Assembly: GCF_900105385.1 (NCBI RefSeq)
Contig: NZ_LT629772.1
Location: 2,108,001-2,172,000, forward strand
Origin: Microlunatus soli
Lineage (GTDB): Bacteria; Actinomycetota; Actinomycetes; Propionibacteriales; Propionibacteriaceae
Reading direction: 5' to 3'
Length of the DNA: 64,000 nt
In this document: positions 37,386-46,314 of the stretch, piece by piece
Layout: every line of letters begins with the position of its first letter
Numbering within the stretch: position 1 is the first letter of the stretch
Notes under the pieces: model-generated
The model's database searches: none
What the model was told of the DNA's origin: nothing
What the model saw: the letters and a program-made list of their open reading frames with translations, nothing else
Translations under genes and position numbers: made by a program

Positions 37386-37568
37386 ATGACATCCAGGACC
37401 TTCGAGCTGACCGTGACCGTCGACGCCGAGGAGGACGACGCCGACGGGCTTGCGGCGCTGCCGATCACAGCGATCAAGCGAACCGTCGCGGCCGCTCTGA
37501 CCGAGGAACTCGAACCATTGCAGGACGAAAGCACCGGCGTCTGTTACTTCGTGACCGCAGTTCGCTGA
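37386..37568 (+). CDS. Small conserved-looking protein, unknown function
   Basis: 60 residues from ATG 37386: MTSRTFELTVTVDAEEDDAD and so on, an acidic beta-alpha-beta-type small domain. A weak ribosome site and no strong homology; supported mainly by its good codon pattern and position between two genes. Convergent with the DoxX gene. Confidence 0.45.
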   Translation: MTSRTFELTVTVDAEEDDADGLAALPITAIKRTVAAALTEELEPLQDESTGVCYFVTAVR

Positions 37569-37755
37569 CGCCGCACCCGCGATGCCTCTGAGCCCTTCAC
37601 GGCCGAGAACGCTCCCTGCAGGCGCGGATGCCGGCCGGAACGCGCGCCGATGCCCGCATGACGCCGCGGCGATCATTCGCTCGTCGGGTCCGGCCCGCGA
37701 CCCGGTCGGCACCGTTCCGGATCTGTGTACGACCGGGCCGGCACAACTTCTCCGA

Positions 37756-38220
37756 TCAGGCGCCGACCGGAGCCTCGCTCCGAGCTGCCGAGCGCCGCCG
37801 CAGGCCGTGCGCCGCCAGCGCGTCCACCGCGATCCGTCCCGGTCCGGTGAAGGCGTAGATCAGCGCGGTAGCACCGAGCAGCAGCACGAACTCGTACCCG
37901 CCGTCGCTACTGAAGAACCCGTTCGGCCCGTGGATCAGGACGATCGCGCCGATCATGTCGAGGGCGAACAACACCGCGATCGGTCGGGTCAGGAAGCCGA
38001 GGATGAAGGCCGCGCTGCCGAGCACCTCCAGCAGGATCACCAGTGCCGCGCTGACCTCGGGCATCGGCGCACCGATCTTGGTGAACATCCCGGTGACACC
38101 GCCGTACCCCATGTCGTGGAACTTCTGCCAGCCGTGCATCAGCATCGTGCCGCCGATCGCGACCCGGCCGATCAGCAACCCGACATCGGGCGCGATCGAA
38201 CGCCTCTGGGCAGGACTCAT
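37756..38220 (-). CDS. DoxX-family membrane protein
   Basis: 154 residues, four transmembrane helices, from ATG 38220. Typical DoxX features: LLIGRVAIGGTMLMHGWQKF (helix 1 ending HGWQKF), ALVILLEVLGSAAFILGFLT and NGFFSSDGGYEFVLLLGATA. DoxX proteins are small integral-membrane components linked to redox control. A divergent methyltransferase-like gene starts at 38364. Confidence 0.85.
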   Translation of the reverse strand: MSPAQRRSIAPDVGLLIGRVAIGGTMLMHGWQKFHDMGYGGVTGMFTKIGAPMPEVSAALVILLEVLGSAAFILGFLTRPIAVLFALDMIGAIVLIHGPNGFFSSDGGYEFVLLLGATALIYAFTGPGRIAVDALAAHGLRRRSAARSEAPVGA

Positions 38221-38363
38221 GATGTCTCCTCATTAGTTGACTGCTCAACAGTCGGTCCCAACGACCCACCAGCCCGGATTGTTCCCGAACGCTTCCCGTG
38301 AACGACCGTGTCGCGTTCAAATGCGTGGCAACGGTCACGGCGCCGGCCGTAGGGTCACAGGTC

Positions 38364-38936
38364 ATGGCGCGACACGCGTTCCATGGTGCGGCTGACCGCT
38401 TCGCGGTGACGGCCGACTTCGTCGCGGAACGATTCCCCGACGCTCGCTTCGTCGCCGATGTCGCCGGCGGTCAGGGCATGCTGGCTCGATTGCTGCGCAA
38501 GCGCTACAACATCGACACCGACGTCATCGACCCGCGCGGATGGACGCTGAAGGGTGTCTCCAGCCAGGTCACCGAGTACGCCGCCGAGATGGCCGGCTAC
38601 TACGACCTGGTCGTCGGTCTCCATCCCGACCAGGCACTCCGGCCGGTCGTCGACTCCGCCAGGACGGTTCCGGTCATCGTGTTGCCGTGCTGCAACTTCT
38701 GGTCCGCCGACCACCGCCTCGGTCGTGCCGCCCTGCTGGCAGCGATCACCGACCATCACGGTGCGCTCGGCGGCGCTGTCGAGTCGATCACCCTGTCCTT
38801 CGACGGTCCGATGAACCGCGGATTGGTCCTGCTCCCACCACCTCGACCGCCAGACGCTGACCCGTCAGTTCCTCCCCGACACGCCGGGCGTGTCGGGGAG
38901 GAACTGACGGGTCAGCGTCTGGCGGAGGTGAAGTGA
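38364..38936 (+). CDS. SAM-dependent methyltransferase-like protein
   Basis: About 190 residues from ATG 38364. The Rossmann SAM-binding motif is VADVAGGQGMLARLL, followed by DTDVIDPRGW, YDLVVGLHPDQALRPVV and VPVIVLPCCNFWSADH, a layout of small class I methyltransferases. The substrate is unknown. The last ~30 residues (from PPPRPPDADPS to AEVK) are encoded by a perfect inverted repeat (38847-38925), so the true C-terminus may have been replaced or extended by that element. Confidence 0.7.
   Translation: MARHAFHGAADRFAVTADFVAERFPDARFVADVAGGQGMLARLLRKRYNIDTDVIDPRGWTLKGVSSQVTEYAAEMAGYYDLVVGLHPDQALRPVVDSARTVPVIVLPCCNFWSADHRLGRAALLAAITDHHGALGGAVESITLSFDGPMNRGLVLLPPPRPPDADPSVPPRHAGRVGEELTGQRLAEVK
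38847..38925. repeat. Perfect inverted repeat, 39-bp arms, 1-nt centre
   Basis: Left arm 38847-38885 (starts CCGCCAGACGCTGACCCGTC) and right arm 38887-38925 (ends TCAGCGTCTGGCGG) are exact reverse complements. The structure covers the last codons of the methyltransferase-like gene, whose stop (38934-38936) follows. As RNA it would be a ~39-bp hairpin. No T-run follows it. Confidence 0.9.
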
Positions 38937-38964
38937 TCCTTGTCGGCGGTCCGGTCGGGGTGCC

Positions 38965-39348
38965 ATGTTGATCTTGACCACAGATCGTCTTCAGGTGTGG
39001 CGGTTCGAGCCGTCCGACGTGGACAATCTCACCACGCTCTACGCCGATCCGGCGGTGATGCTGTACGAAGCTGCCGGCGCTGCCCTGCGGTCGGCGTTCG
39101 ATGATCATGGTGCGGCGTGTGTCGTCGCCACCACAATGGCGGTGAATCGCCGGTCCCGTGGAATCTTGGAGACGTTGGGATTCCGACATACCCGAACGGT
39201 CCATCTGGACTGGGAGTCGCCATTGCCGGGCGCCGAATCGGGCGAGGTGATCTACGAGCGGGAGCGCGATGTCAACTCAACTTCCACAGCGCATCGGCAA
39301 GATCATCCAGCGATTCGGCCTGCTGAGCAAGATCACGAACACCGCTGA
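38965..39348 (+). pseudogene. GNAT acetyltransferase remnant with internal deletion
   Basis: The frame begins with a typical GNAT N-terminus (LILTTDRLQVWRFEPSDVDN, LADP) and then passes within ~10 residues to the C-terminal half (SAFDDHGAACVVATTMAVNR, GILETLGFRHTRTVHLDW). The central acetyl-CoA-binding portion (strand 4 and the Q/RxxGxG/A loop), about 60-70 residues by comparison with the family, is missing. The frame then reads through into the end of the convergent phosphotransferase gene. Not expected to be functional. Confidence 0.8.
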
Positions 39349-40186
39349 ACAGGTCGAATTCGTGCATCAGCGCAGCCTGCATCGCATGCCGGGCAAAATC
39401 CTCGTCCGCCGGCCAGCCGTATCCCTCCAGGAAGCTGCCGAGCAGCCGCCGATCGGCCCCGAACGCGCCGAGGTGCAGGGCGCCGAGCTCGTAGAACGGG
39501 TCGGTGATCATCGCGTCGCCCCAGTCGATCAGTCCGACCAGGCGGTCACCGTCGAGGAAGATGTGGTCCTCGGTGATGTCGCCATGCACCAGGACGGGAT
39601 CGGCAGGTCGATAGCCGGCGATGTATTCCGGGATCTGATCGAGCAACCGTTCCGGGAGCACCTTCCACCGGCGTTGCCGATCGACCGTGTCCGTCCGGTG
39701 TTCGGCCAACCAGTCACCGTGCAGCTGCGACGGAGAGACGGCCGGGCAGCCGTGCACAAGCCTGACCTGTCTGCCCAGCTGGACGGCGACGTTCATCCGA
39801 TCGCGAGTCGCCAGATCGGAGTCCCGCCACGCCTCGCCCGACAGTCGTTCACTGATCAGGAACGGCCAGTCGTCGGAGTTGCCGGGAAACAGCTGTCCGG
39901 TCGCGACGATCTTGGGCGCGCGGATCCACCGCTGGGCGTGGATCGCTTCATTGGCGGCGATCTCCGCTGCCACCGATCGGCGCCAGCCGCCGAAGTGTCC
40001 GAACAGCTTGATCACCAGCGATGTCCCGACCAGGGTCGGATAGGTGCCGGTGAACCCGCTGACCAACGGCTCGATCGGCAGGCCAGCGCGTGCCAGGGCC
40101 AGCTCCGCGTATGGCCGCCAGTGATCGGCATCACCGAGCAGCGCACCGTAGTCCCTGGTGGCGTCGAAGACGGGCGGTGCGAGCAC
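39272..40186 (-). CDS. Aminoglycoside phosphotransferase (APH)-fold kinase
   Basis: 304 residues from ATG 40186. The C-lobe has the APH Brenner motif VLVHGDITEDHIFLD (catalytic Asp in HGD; His in place of the usual Asn) and LIDWGDAMITDP (metal Asp). N-lobe ATP-binding: GTSLVIKLFGHFGGWRRS. The family phosphorylates aminoglycosides, macrolides or small metabolites, so a resistance role is only a possibility. Followed 62 bp away by a second APH-fold gene on the same strand, but the two share little beyond motifs. Confidence 0.85.
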   Translation of the reverse strand: MLAPPVFDATRDYGALLGDADHWRPYAELALARAGLPIEPLVSGFTGTYPTLVGTSLVIKLFGHFGGWRRSVAAEIAANEAIHAQRWIRAPKIVATGQLFPGNSDDWPFLISERLSGEAWRDSDLATRDRMNVAVQLGRQVRLVHGCPAVSPSQLHGDWLAEHRTDTVDRQRRWKVLPERLLDQIPEYIAGYRPADPVLVHGDITEDHIFLDGDRLVGLIDWGDAMITDPFYELGALHLGAFGADRRLLGSFLEGYGWPADEDFARHAMQAALMHEFDLFSGVRDLAQQAESLDDLADALWKLS

Positions 40187-40248
40187 AGGCCAACTCTGAA
40201 CTCCGGCAGTGCCCTACGCAACCGGGTTTCACCGGCAGCGGCGTACGG

Positions 40249-41205
40249 TCACGACCCGACGCCAAGGTGCCGGGCCGTGTCGGCGAGGGCGGTGAATCCT
40301 GCCTCCACCCAGCCTTCGGCCAGCGAAGCCGTGCCCTGGGTCAACGGCTTGGTGATCAGGTGGAAGTGCAGGTTGTCGATCCTGGCCAGCAGGCCGAGCC
40401 ACGGCAGCGCATCCAGCTCCACGGCGGGCAACGACCGAACAGCGGTGTAGCCGTCGAGGAACGCGTCGGCATGGTCGGTGGACATCGCTCCGGTCAGGTC
40501 CTCGATCTGCCATCCGGGCCCGGCAAGATCAAGATCATAGAAGCGGACCTCGTTGCCGACGAGGTGCAGATTGTCCAGGGACGGATCACCGTGTAGCACT
40601 CCCCGATGCAGGCCGCGCCCGGCAAGCGTCGCCAGCGCGTCTCCGGCTGCTGCAGCACAGCTGTCCACCAAGCGTCGACGTACCGGATCGTCAGCCAGTG
40701 CGGCAGCAACCTGGGCAGGCTCGTCACCGGTTCTGACCTGGCGACGCGCATAGCTGCAGGTGAAGGTGTCGGCGACCTGGTGGAGATGCGCGAGACTCCC
40801 GCCGACGCGGCGATAGAGATCGTCGGTCCAGGGCGGCTCGGGTTTCGCGCCGGGAAGCCATTCGGTGAGCGCGAAGGCACGCTGCCCCTCCGGCGCGTCG
40901 ATGACTCCGACCGTGTCCCCACCATGCAGCGGGATCACGTCGGGCACCTGCACCCCGGACGCCACGAGATGCCGGGCCAGTTCCTGTTCCCACCGGACCT
41001 CGTCGGCGGAGAAGCGACCACAGCCGTAGATCTTCAGTGCATAGGCCCCTTCGCCGGCGTCGATCCGGTAGACGTCGTTGGTGAACGAACGAATCAGAAC
41101 AGCCTTGCACGGGCCGAGTGGATAGTGATCACGAATCAGCTCCCGTACGGTCTCGACCGTCGGCAGCGACCGCACCCAGCTGGGCCTCTGTTGATCCACC
41201 TGCAC
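40249..41205 (-). CDS. APH-fold kinase (phosphotransferase)
   Basis: About 318 residues from GTG 41205; an alternative GTG is two codons downstream. N-lobe: FTNDVYRIDAGEGAYALKIY with the ATP Lys. C-lobe: GVLHGDPSLDNLHLVG (catalytic Asp and the conserved Asn) and FYDLDLAGPGWQIEDL (metal Asp). Layout resembles choline/ethanolamine kinase- or homoserine-kinase-like APH relatives (SrkA-type). The gene and the neighbouring APH gene both read leftward. The divergent HIT-family gene starts at 41287. Confidence 0.82.
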   Translation of the reverse strand: MQVDQQRPSWVRSLPTVETVRELIRDHYPLGPCKAVLIRSFTNDVYRIDAGEGAYALKIYGCGRFSADEVRWEQELARHLVASGVQVPDVIPLHGGDTVGVIDAPEGQRAFALTEWLPGAKPEPPWTDDLYRRVGGSLAHLHQVADTFTCSYARRQVRTGDEPAQVAAALADDPVRRRLVDSCAAAAGDALATLAGRGLHRGVLHGDPSLDNLHLVGNEVRFYDLDLAGPGWQIEDLTGAMSTDHADAFLDGYTAVRSLPAVELDALPWLGLLARIDNLHFHLITKPLTQGTASLAEGWVEAGFTALADTARHLGVGS

Positions 41206-41286
41206 CCGGTTCAATCTACTGGCGTTATCCCGCGGGACCTGTGCAAGGATGCAGCACCGTGTCCCCGATCTCGCGGCGGTGAACAG

Positions 41287-41847
41287 ATGAGCCATGATGC
41301 CGACTCCTACGGTTTCTGTCCCCGAACCCGAGCCTCGGAGGATGAGCTTGCTCGTTGGAAGGAGCGACGGCGGATCGTCGGCGAGCGGGTGGCTGATCTC
41401 AACGCCCGCGGCATCTGCTACCAGTGCCGCGAATTGGCGACCGGCGATGTTCTCGGCCCGCAGCACCTGATCATCGACGAGCCCGATGTCCGTGTCGTCC
41501 TGGCCTCGGATCCACGATCGCCCGGACACACCATCGTCGTCTGGAAACCCCACGCCCACGACTTCACCGAACTCGACGACGACGCGACCGCGCGCCTGTT
41601 CAGCGTCTGCCGGGACGCCGCTCATGCGTTGCAGACTGCGATCAGCGGCGTCGAGCGGGTCTATCAGGTGACGATGTGCGACGGTCCGGTCAACCATCTC
41701 CATGTCCAGCTGATACCGAGGTATGCCGGCTCGCCGATCGGTTCCCGTCGGCTGATCGATCCGCGCGGCCCGGTCCTCGACGGTGACCTCCTTGCCGGAG
41801 CCATCGCAACGGCCTACGAGGACACCGTGGGCGACGGCGGACCGTGA
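41287..41847 (+). CDS. HIT-like nucleotide hydrolase/transferase
   Basis: 186 residues from ATG 41287. Core: HLIIDEPDVRVVLASDPRSP, then GHTIVVWKPHAHDFTELD and the catalytic strand GPVNHLHVQLIPRYAG. The motif is H-x-H-x-Q rather than H-x-H-x-H, like the GalT/Ap4A-phosphorylase branch, where the first His is the nucleophile and Gln replaces the third His. Two cysteine residues (ICYQCRE) upstream might bind zinc. It cleaves or transfers nucleoside phosphates; the physiological substrate is unknown. Confidence 0.8.
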   Translation: MSHDADSYGFCPRTRASEDELARWKERRRIVGERVADLNARGICYQCRELATGDVLGPQHLIIDEPDVRVVLASDPRSPGHTIVVWKPHAHDFTELDDDATARLFSVCRDAAHALQTAISGVERVYQVTMCDGPVNHLHVQLIPRYAGSPIGSRRLIDPRGPVLDGDLLAGAIATAYEDTVGDGGP

Positions 41848-41971
41848 CCTGCCATCTCGCACAGCGGCAGCAACCTCGGGCCTGCGCCGGCGCCGCGACC
41901 AAACCGACCCCGACGGCCACATCCCAGCACGTGTTGCCATATCGCCTTCAGAACGCGACCTGTAGGGACTT

Positions 41972-42244
41972 ATGGCAGCAGGTGATACGAAACGTCCGCA
42001 AAGGATGAGCGAGTCCGTCGGTGTCAGCCACGCCACGCTGGTCCGTCACTTCGGCAGCAAGGAGAAGTTGATCGCCGAGATCGACCCCGACGACCCGGAC
42101 CTCCTGCGTACGGTGCGGCGGCAGACAACCTCCCCCAGACAGGCTCAGGAATCGTCGAACGGAGACCGCCCTCCGGACGCGATGAAGTCGTCGATCGCAT
42201 GCTCCAGGACCGGCAACGGGACGCTCCCGAGGGACAGCACCTGA
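41972..42244 (+). pseudogene. TetR-family regulator remnant
   Basis: A short frame from ATG 41972 contains ESVGVSHATLVRHFGSKEKL and IAEI, the recognition helix and following helix of a TetR DNA-binding domain. The first ~15 residues lack the usual TetR helix 1 and nothing of the ligand-binding domain follows. The frame continues into the 3' end of the convergent peptidase gene, which may have been brought in by the same rearrangement. Confidence 0.6.
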
Positions 42245-43836
42245 TCATGGAAATTCGGCAGCGCGAAACGGTCCCCCAGCGTTCGCTCGGCCCGCTGCCG
42301 CAACTCCATGATCTTCTGCATGCCGAGGTAGTACGCAGTCGCCTGGCCCGGCCAGGCGATGTAACGGTCGACCTCGGTGACGATCTCGTGCTCGCTGATC
42401 GCCGTGTTGTCCCGCAGGTAGGCCTGAGCCTCGTCCCGCGACCAACCGAGGGCGTGCATGCCCGGATCGATCACCAGCCGGACCGCTCGCCACATCTGGT
42501 AGCTCAGCATCCCCATCATCTCGAACGGCGTGTCATACATCCCCATCTCGACGCCGAGCCGTTCGGTGTACAGCGCCCAGCCCTCGCCGAAGGCGGAGAT
42601 GTACTCCTTGCGCCGGAAGTCCGGCAGGTCGGTCATCTCCAACGCGAACGGGATCTGGAAGGCATGGCCGGGCGCCGCTTCGTGCAACGTCAGCGCCGGG
42701 ATCGAGTAGAGCGGCCGGGCCGGAAGGTTGTAGGTGTTCAGGATGTAGCGATGCGGCCCGCCCCGTCCGAAGGTGTAGAAGGGCGCCAGGTCCGGCGGCG
42801 GCTCCTCGATGCCGAATCGCATCCGGGGCAGCCGCCCGAAGTAGTGATGCGCGATGCCGTCGAACTTCTTGGCCTGCCAGGCGGCGAACTGCAGCAAGGC
42901 GGTCGCCGTCGTCGCGTAGAAGCTCGGATCGGTGCGCATGTGGCGCAACATCGCGTCGGCGTCCAGGAAGCCTGCACCGGCAGCGATCTCGGCCATCTCT
43001 GCACGGATCGCCGCCACGGCGTCAAGGCCGACCTGATGGATCTGCTGAGCGGTCAGCTCGGTCGTCGCATACTCACGGAGCAGGGCGGCGTACCAAGCCT
43101 CCCCGTCCGGTTGCTGGTGGGCAGCCAGCGCCGTCGGCAACGCCGGGAAGTATTCGTCGATGAAGAAGTCCAGCAGTGATCGATATGCGGGCATCACCTC
43201 CTGTTCGATCACCTGGCCGCCGGTCTTGATCAACGCTTCATGATCAGCAGCGGCCGGCAACGTGTCGAAGGGTGCGAAGAAGGCGCAGTCGGTCGCCGAC
43301 GATGCCTCGGCGACGGACCGGATCGTCGCCTCCCGCCCGACCATCGAGATCTGCGCCGGACCGAATCCGCGTCGTACGCCGGCCCGCATGTTCTCGATCT
43401 GCTGCTGGATGTAACGCGGAATCTGCCGAAGCCAGGCGGTGTAGGCCTCGGCCTCCTCGGCCGACCCGAGACGGCGTCGCGCCTGACCGGTCAGCTCCAT
43501 CCAGAAGGCGGAGTCGGCGTTGGCCGGGCGCTCGTACATCCGGAACCGCTGTTGATCGACCAGGGTGCGGATCTGATAGCGGTAGACGTCGAAGTCCGCC
43601 GCCTGTCGTCCGGTGAGCAGTGATCGATCGATCCGGTCCAGCCGGTCCAGCACCTGCTGCCAGTAGTCCTGTCGACGTCGTTGAGCTTGCGGTCCGACGT
43701 CGGGCAATCGTGGATCGAGCGGCTCCTCCAGCGCCGACATCGATTGGTCGCCCAGTTCCACGGCCCGCCAGACCGCCTCCTCGGTGTAGATCGAACCGAA
43801 CTGCTGGTAGGCGGTATCAGCATCCTGCGCGGTCAT
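42145..43836 (-). CDS. DUF885-family zinc metallopeptidase
   Basis: 563 residues, cytosolic-looking, no signal peptide. The catalytic zinc motif is HEAAPGH (in PALTLHEAAPGHAFQIPFAL), followed downstream by EGWALYTERLG and QATAYYLGMQKIMELR, all standard for DUF885. Characterised or predicted members act as carboxypeptidases or aminopeptidases on small peptides. ATG 43836 overlaps the stop of the upstream S10 gene by four bases (ATGA), so it is translationally coupled at the end of the ABC-peptidase operon. Confidence 0.9.
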   Translation of the reverse strand: MTAQDADTAYQQFGSIYTEEAVWRAVELGDQSMSALEEPLDPRLPDVGPQAQRRRQDYWQQVLDRLDRIDRSLLTGRQAADFDVYRYQIRTLVDQQRFRMYERPANADSAFWMELTGQARRRLGSAEEAEAYTAWLRQIPRYIQQQIENMRAGVRRGFGPAQISMVGREATIRSVAEASSATDCAFFAPFDTLPAAADHEALIKTGGQVIEQEVMPAYRSLLDFFIDEYFPALPTALAAHQQPDGEAWYAALLREYATTELTAQQIHQVGLDAVAAIRAEMAEIAAGAGFLDADAMLRHMRTDPSFYATTATALLQFAAWQAKKFDGIAHHYFGRLPRMRFGIEEPPPDLAPFYTFGRGGPHRYILNTYNLPARPLYSIPALTLHEAAPGHAFQIPFALEMTDLPDFRRKEYISAFGEGWALYTERLGVEMGMYDTPFEMMGMLSYQMWRAVRLVIDPGMHALGWSRDEAQAYLRDNTAISEHEIVTEVDRYIAWPGQATAYYLGMQKIMELRQRAERTLGDRFALPNFHDQVLSLGSVPLPVLEHAIDDFIASGGRSPFDDS

Positions 43837-45371
43837 CGCTGCACACTCCCCGGGACGTTGGCGATCACGAAGTCGGCGATGTCCCGCGACTGCGCGATCC
43901 GGGATTCCTCATGGACATACGTCATGTGGCCTGCCGGATAGTAGCGGCGGACGACACGATCGGTGATCTCGGTCGGTACGTCCAGATGATCAAGAACATA
44001 CTCCGAGGCGGAGAACGGTGTCGCGCCGTCGTAGTAGCCGAAGCCGACGTAGACGCCCATGTCCGGGTTGGCCCGCAGCGCCGCGCTGAGCTCTTCGGTG
44101 GCGGTGACACCGCGTCCCTCGAATTCCCTGTACGACCATGGCTGCACCCGACCGGAGAGGATCTCGTAGGCCAGGTCGGAGGTGAATCCCAGCTCACCAC
44201 GGACGTAGGCGTTGAAGGCAGCTGTGTAGGGGAAGAAGATGAACATGTGCGACGGATCGACCTCTTGGACCTCATTGTTGAGATCGGCAGGGGCCATCGT
44301 GAATCTGGTGTCCAACCGGCCGGTGTCGAGCCCGCGGTCGCGGAGCAGTTCGGCGAAGAAGCGCCGGTGCTCGATCCGGAATCGGGCCCGTCGGATGTAG
44401 CCGGCGTCCAGCCCGATCAGCTCCGACATGTCCTCGGCCAGGGCCTGTTGATCTTCCTCCGACAGTCGCGACCCCAGTGCCAGCGACGAAGCATAGGTCG
44501 TGGCGGCGAAGTCCCGAGCACGCTCGATCCGTTGCTCCACCTCGTCGGTACCGAGCCCTTGGTGGTAGGCGGCGGTGGCGGCGTAGGTCGGCAGGTAGTG
44601 CAGATAGGGAAGATCGTTTCCGCGGGTGAAACGGATCGTTGCGAAGTCGAGCACCGCGGAGATCAGGATGATGCCGTTCAGAGCGATGCCGTGCCGAGCC
44701 ACCAGATGGCCGGCCAGTGATGCAGCGCGCGTCGTGCCGTACGACTCGCCGGCCAGGAATTTGGGTGACAGCCAGCGTTGATGCCGTCCGAGCCAGATCC
44801 TGATCACTTCACCGACCAGGTCGCGGTCCCGGGTGTAGCCGTGATACTCGGTCGGCGATCCACCCACCACCGCCCGGGTGTAGCCGGTGGTCATCGGGTC
44901 GATGAAGACCAGATCGGCGTAGCGCAGCAGGGATTCGGGATTGTCGACCAGACCGTACGGCGCCGGTTGCGGATCGTCGACGTCGCCGGACAGCACGCGT
45001 CGCGGACCGAAGATGCCCAGGTGCAGCCAGACCGAGCTCGACCCCGGTCCGCCGTTGAAGGCGAAGACGACCGGCCGGTCGGTCCCGGCGTCCTTGGCCA
45101 GATACGACGTCACGAAGACCTCGGCCTTCGGCTTGACGCCGGCGAACTTCTCCTCCTCGACGGTCTCCTCACCGACCACCATCGTCCCGGTGATCGCCTG
45201 ATACTCCATCGCCCAGTCGGGACCGGTCAGTGTGTGATCGGTGCTGATCAGGTGATCGGTCGGGTCGGCCGCTCCGGCGCGATCGGTGCTGTCCGGCGCC
45301 TCCCGCCGTTCGGTCCGGTCGTCGGCGGGAGTCTGGCTGCTGGCGGGGTCTGCACCACGTTGGGTGGACAC
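43833..45371 (-). CDS. S10 serine carboxypeptidase-like protein
   Basis: 512 residues from GTG 45371, with an AGGAAAGGA ribosome site. Alpha/beta-hydrolase of peptidase family S10: oxyanion region FNGGPGSSSVWLHLG, nucleophile Ser in AGESYGTTRA, catalytic Asp region GVYVGFGYYDGATP and His in PAGHMTYVHEES. No signal peptide is present, so it probably acts in the cytoplasm on imported peptides, releasing C-terminal residues including proline-adjacent ones in this family. It sits between the ABC ATPase and the DUF885 peptidase on one leftward message. Confidence 0.92.
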   Translation of the reverse strand: MSTQRGADPASSQTPADDRTERREAPDSTDRAGAADPTDHLISTDHTLTGPDWAMEYQAITGTMVVGEETVEEEKFAGVKPKAEVFVTSYLAKDAGTDRPVVFAFNGGPGSSSVWLHLGIFGPRRVLSGDVDDPQPAPYGLVDNPESLLRYADLVFIDPMTTGYTRAVVGGSPTEYHGYTRDRDLVGEVIRIWLGRHQRWLSPKFLAGESYGTTRAASLAGHLVARHGIALNGIILISAVLDFATIRFTRGNDLPYLHYLPTYAATAAYHQGLGTDEVEQRIERARDFAATTYASSLALGSRLSEEDQQALAEDMSELIGLDAGYIRRARFRIEHRRFFAELLRDRGLDTGRLDTRFTMAPADLNNEVQEVDPSHMFIFFPYTAAFNAYVRGELGFTSDLAYEILSGRVQPWSYREFEGRGVTATEELSAALRANPDMGVYVGFGYYDGATPFSASEYVLDHLDVPTEITDRVVRRYYPAGHMTYVHEESRIAQSRDIADFVIANVPGSVQR

Positions 45372-45435
45372 TGCTACATCCTTTCCTGATCGGGGTTTTG
45401 GGCGTCAATGCGATCGGACGGGAACGGCAGGAGCT

Positions 45436-46314
45436 TCAGCCGAACTCGATCCGGGGAACTGCACTCAGCAGTGTCCTGGTGTAGTCGTCCTGCGGGTCGG
45501 TGAAGATCTGCTCCCGGGTACCGAGTTCGACCAGCCCACCGCGCTGCATCACCGCAACCCGGTGCGCGATCTGCCGGACGACGGCGAGGTCGTGGGTGAT
45601 GAACACGTAGCTGAAGCCTTCGTCGGCCTGCAGGTCCTTGAGCAGATCGATCACCTGCGCCTGCACCGAGACGTCCAATGCCGAGACCGCCTCGTCGCAG
45701 ATCACGATCTTCGGTCGGACCGAGATCGCGCGCGCGATCCCGATCCGCTGTGCCTGTCCGCCGGAGAACTGTGCCGGATGTCGGGACGCGTGATCGGGAT
45801 TCAGCCCGACCCGCTCCATCAGCTGCTGGGCATAGGCCCGATGGTTGCCGCCGGCCGGGGCCGGCAGTCGCTGGTAACGCAACGGTGCGGTGATGATGTC
45901 CGCGGCGGTGTGCCGGGGATTGAGCGAGGAGTAGGGGTCCTGGAAGACGACCTGGACCGCCCGCCGGAAGGACTGCAGGGCAGCGCCGGAGGCCTTCGTG
46001 ACGTCGACCCCGTCCAACTCGACGGTGCCGGACGTCGGCTCGATCAGCCGAGCGATCATCCGGGCTGTCGTCGACTTGCCGCTGCCCGACTCCCCTACCA
46101 GGGCGAGGGTTTCACCGCGGAGCAGGTCGAAGCTCACTCCGTCCACGGCACGGAAGCGGGACTTCTGTCTGATCAGCACGCCGCCGCCCCGGGTGTCGAA
46201 CTCCTTGGTCAAATCCAGGGCGGTGAGGATCGGCTGCGCCCCTGGACGCAACCCGGCGTCGCTGTCCGGCAGCCCGGCGGCCGCATCGACGGTGCGCGGT
46301 GTCGACGACGTCAT
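45436..46314 (-). CDS. Oligopeptide ABC transporter ATP-binding protein (DppF/OppF type)
   Basis: 292 residues. Complete ABC ATPase: Walker A GESGSGKST, Q loop VVFQDPYSSLNPRH, signature SGGQAQRIGIARA, Walker B ICDEAVSALDV and H loop FITHDL. The C-terminal DDYTRTLLSAVP is the peptide/nickel-type oligopeptide tail. ATG 46314 overlaps the upstream ATPase stop by four bases. It completes the two-ATPase pair of an oligopeptide importer. It precedes the S10 peptidase gene by 64 bp. Confidence 0.93.
   Translation of the reverse strand: MTSSTPRTVDAAAGLPDSDAGLRPGAQPILTALDLTKEFDTRGGGVLIRQKSRFRAVDGVSFDLLRGETLALVGESGSGKSTTARMIARLIEPTSGTVELDGVDVTKASGAALQSFRRAVQVVFQDPYSSLNPRHTAADIITAPLRYQRLPAPAGGNHRAYAQQLMERVGLNPDHASRHPAQFSGGQAQRIGIARAISVRPKIVICDEAVSALDVSVQAQVIDLLKDLQADEGFSYVFITHDLAVVRQIAHRVAVMQRGGLVELGTREQIFTDPQDDYTRTLLSAVPRIEFG

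Noticed and set aside
41206-42036. Minus-strand extension of the second APH kinase
   Set aside because: It is antisense to the HIT gene and lacks kinase-like residues; GTG 41205 or a nearby start is enough.
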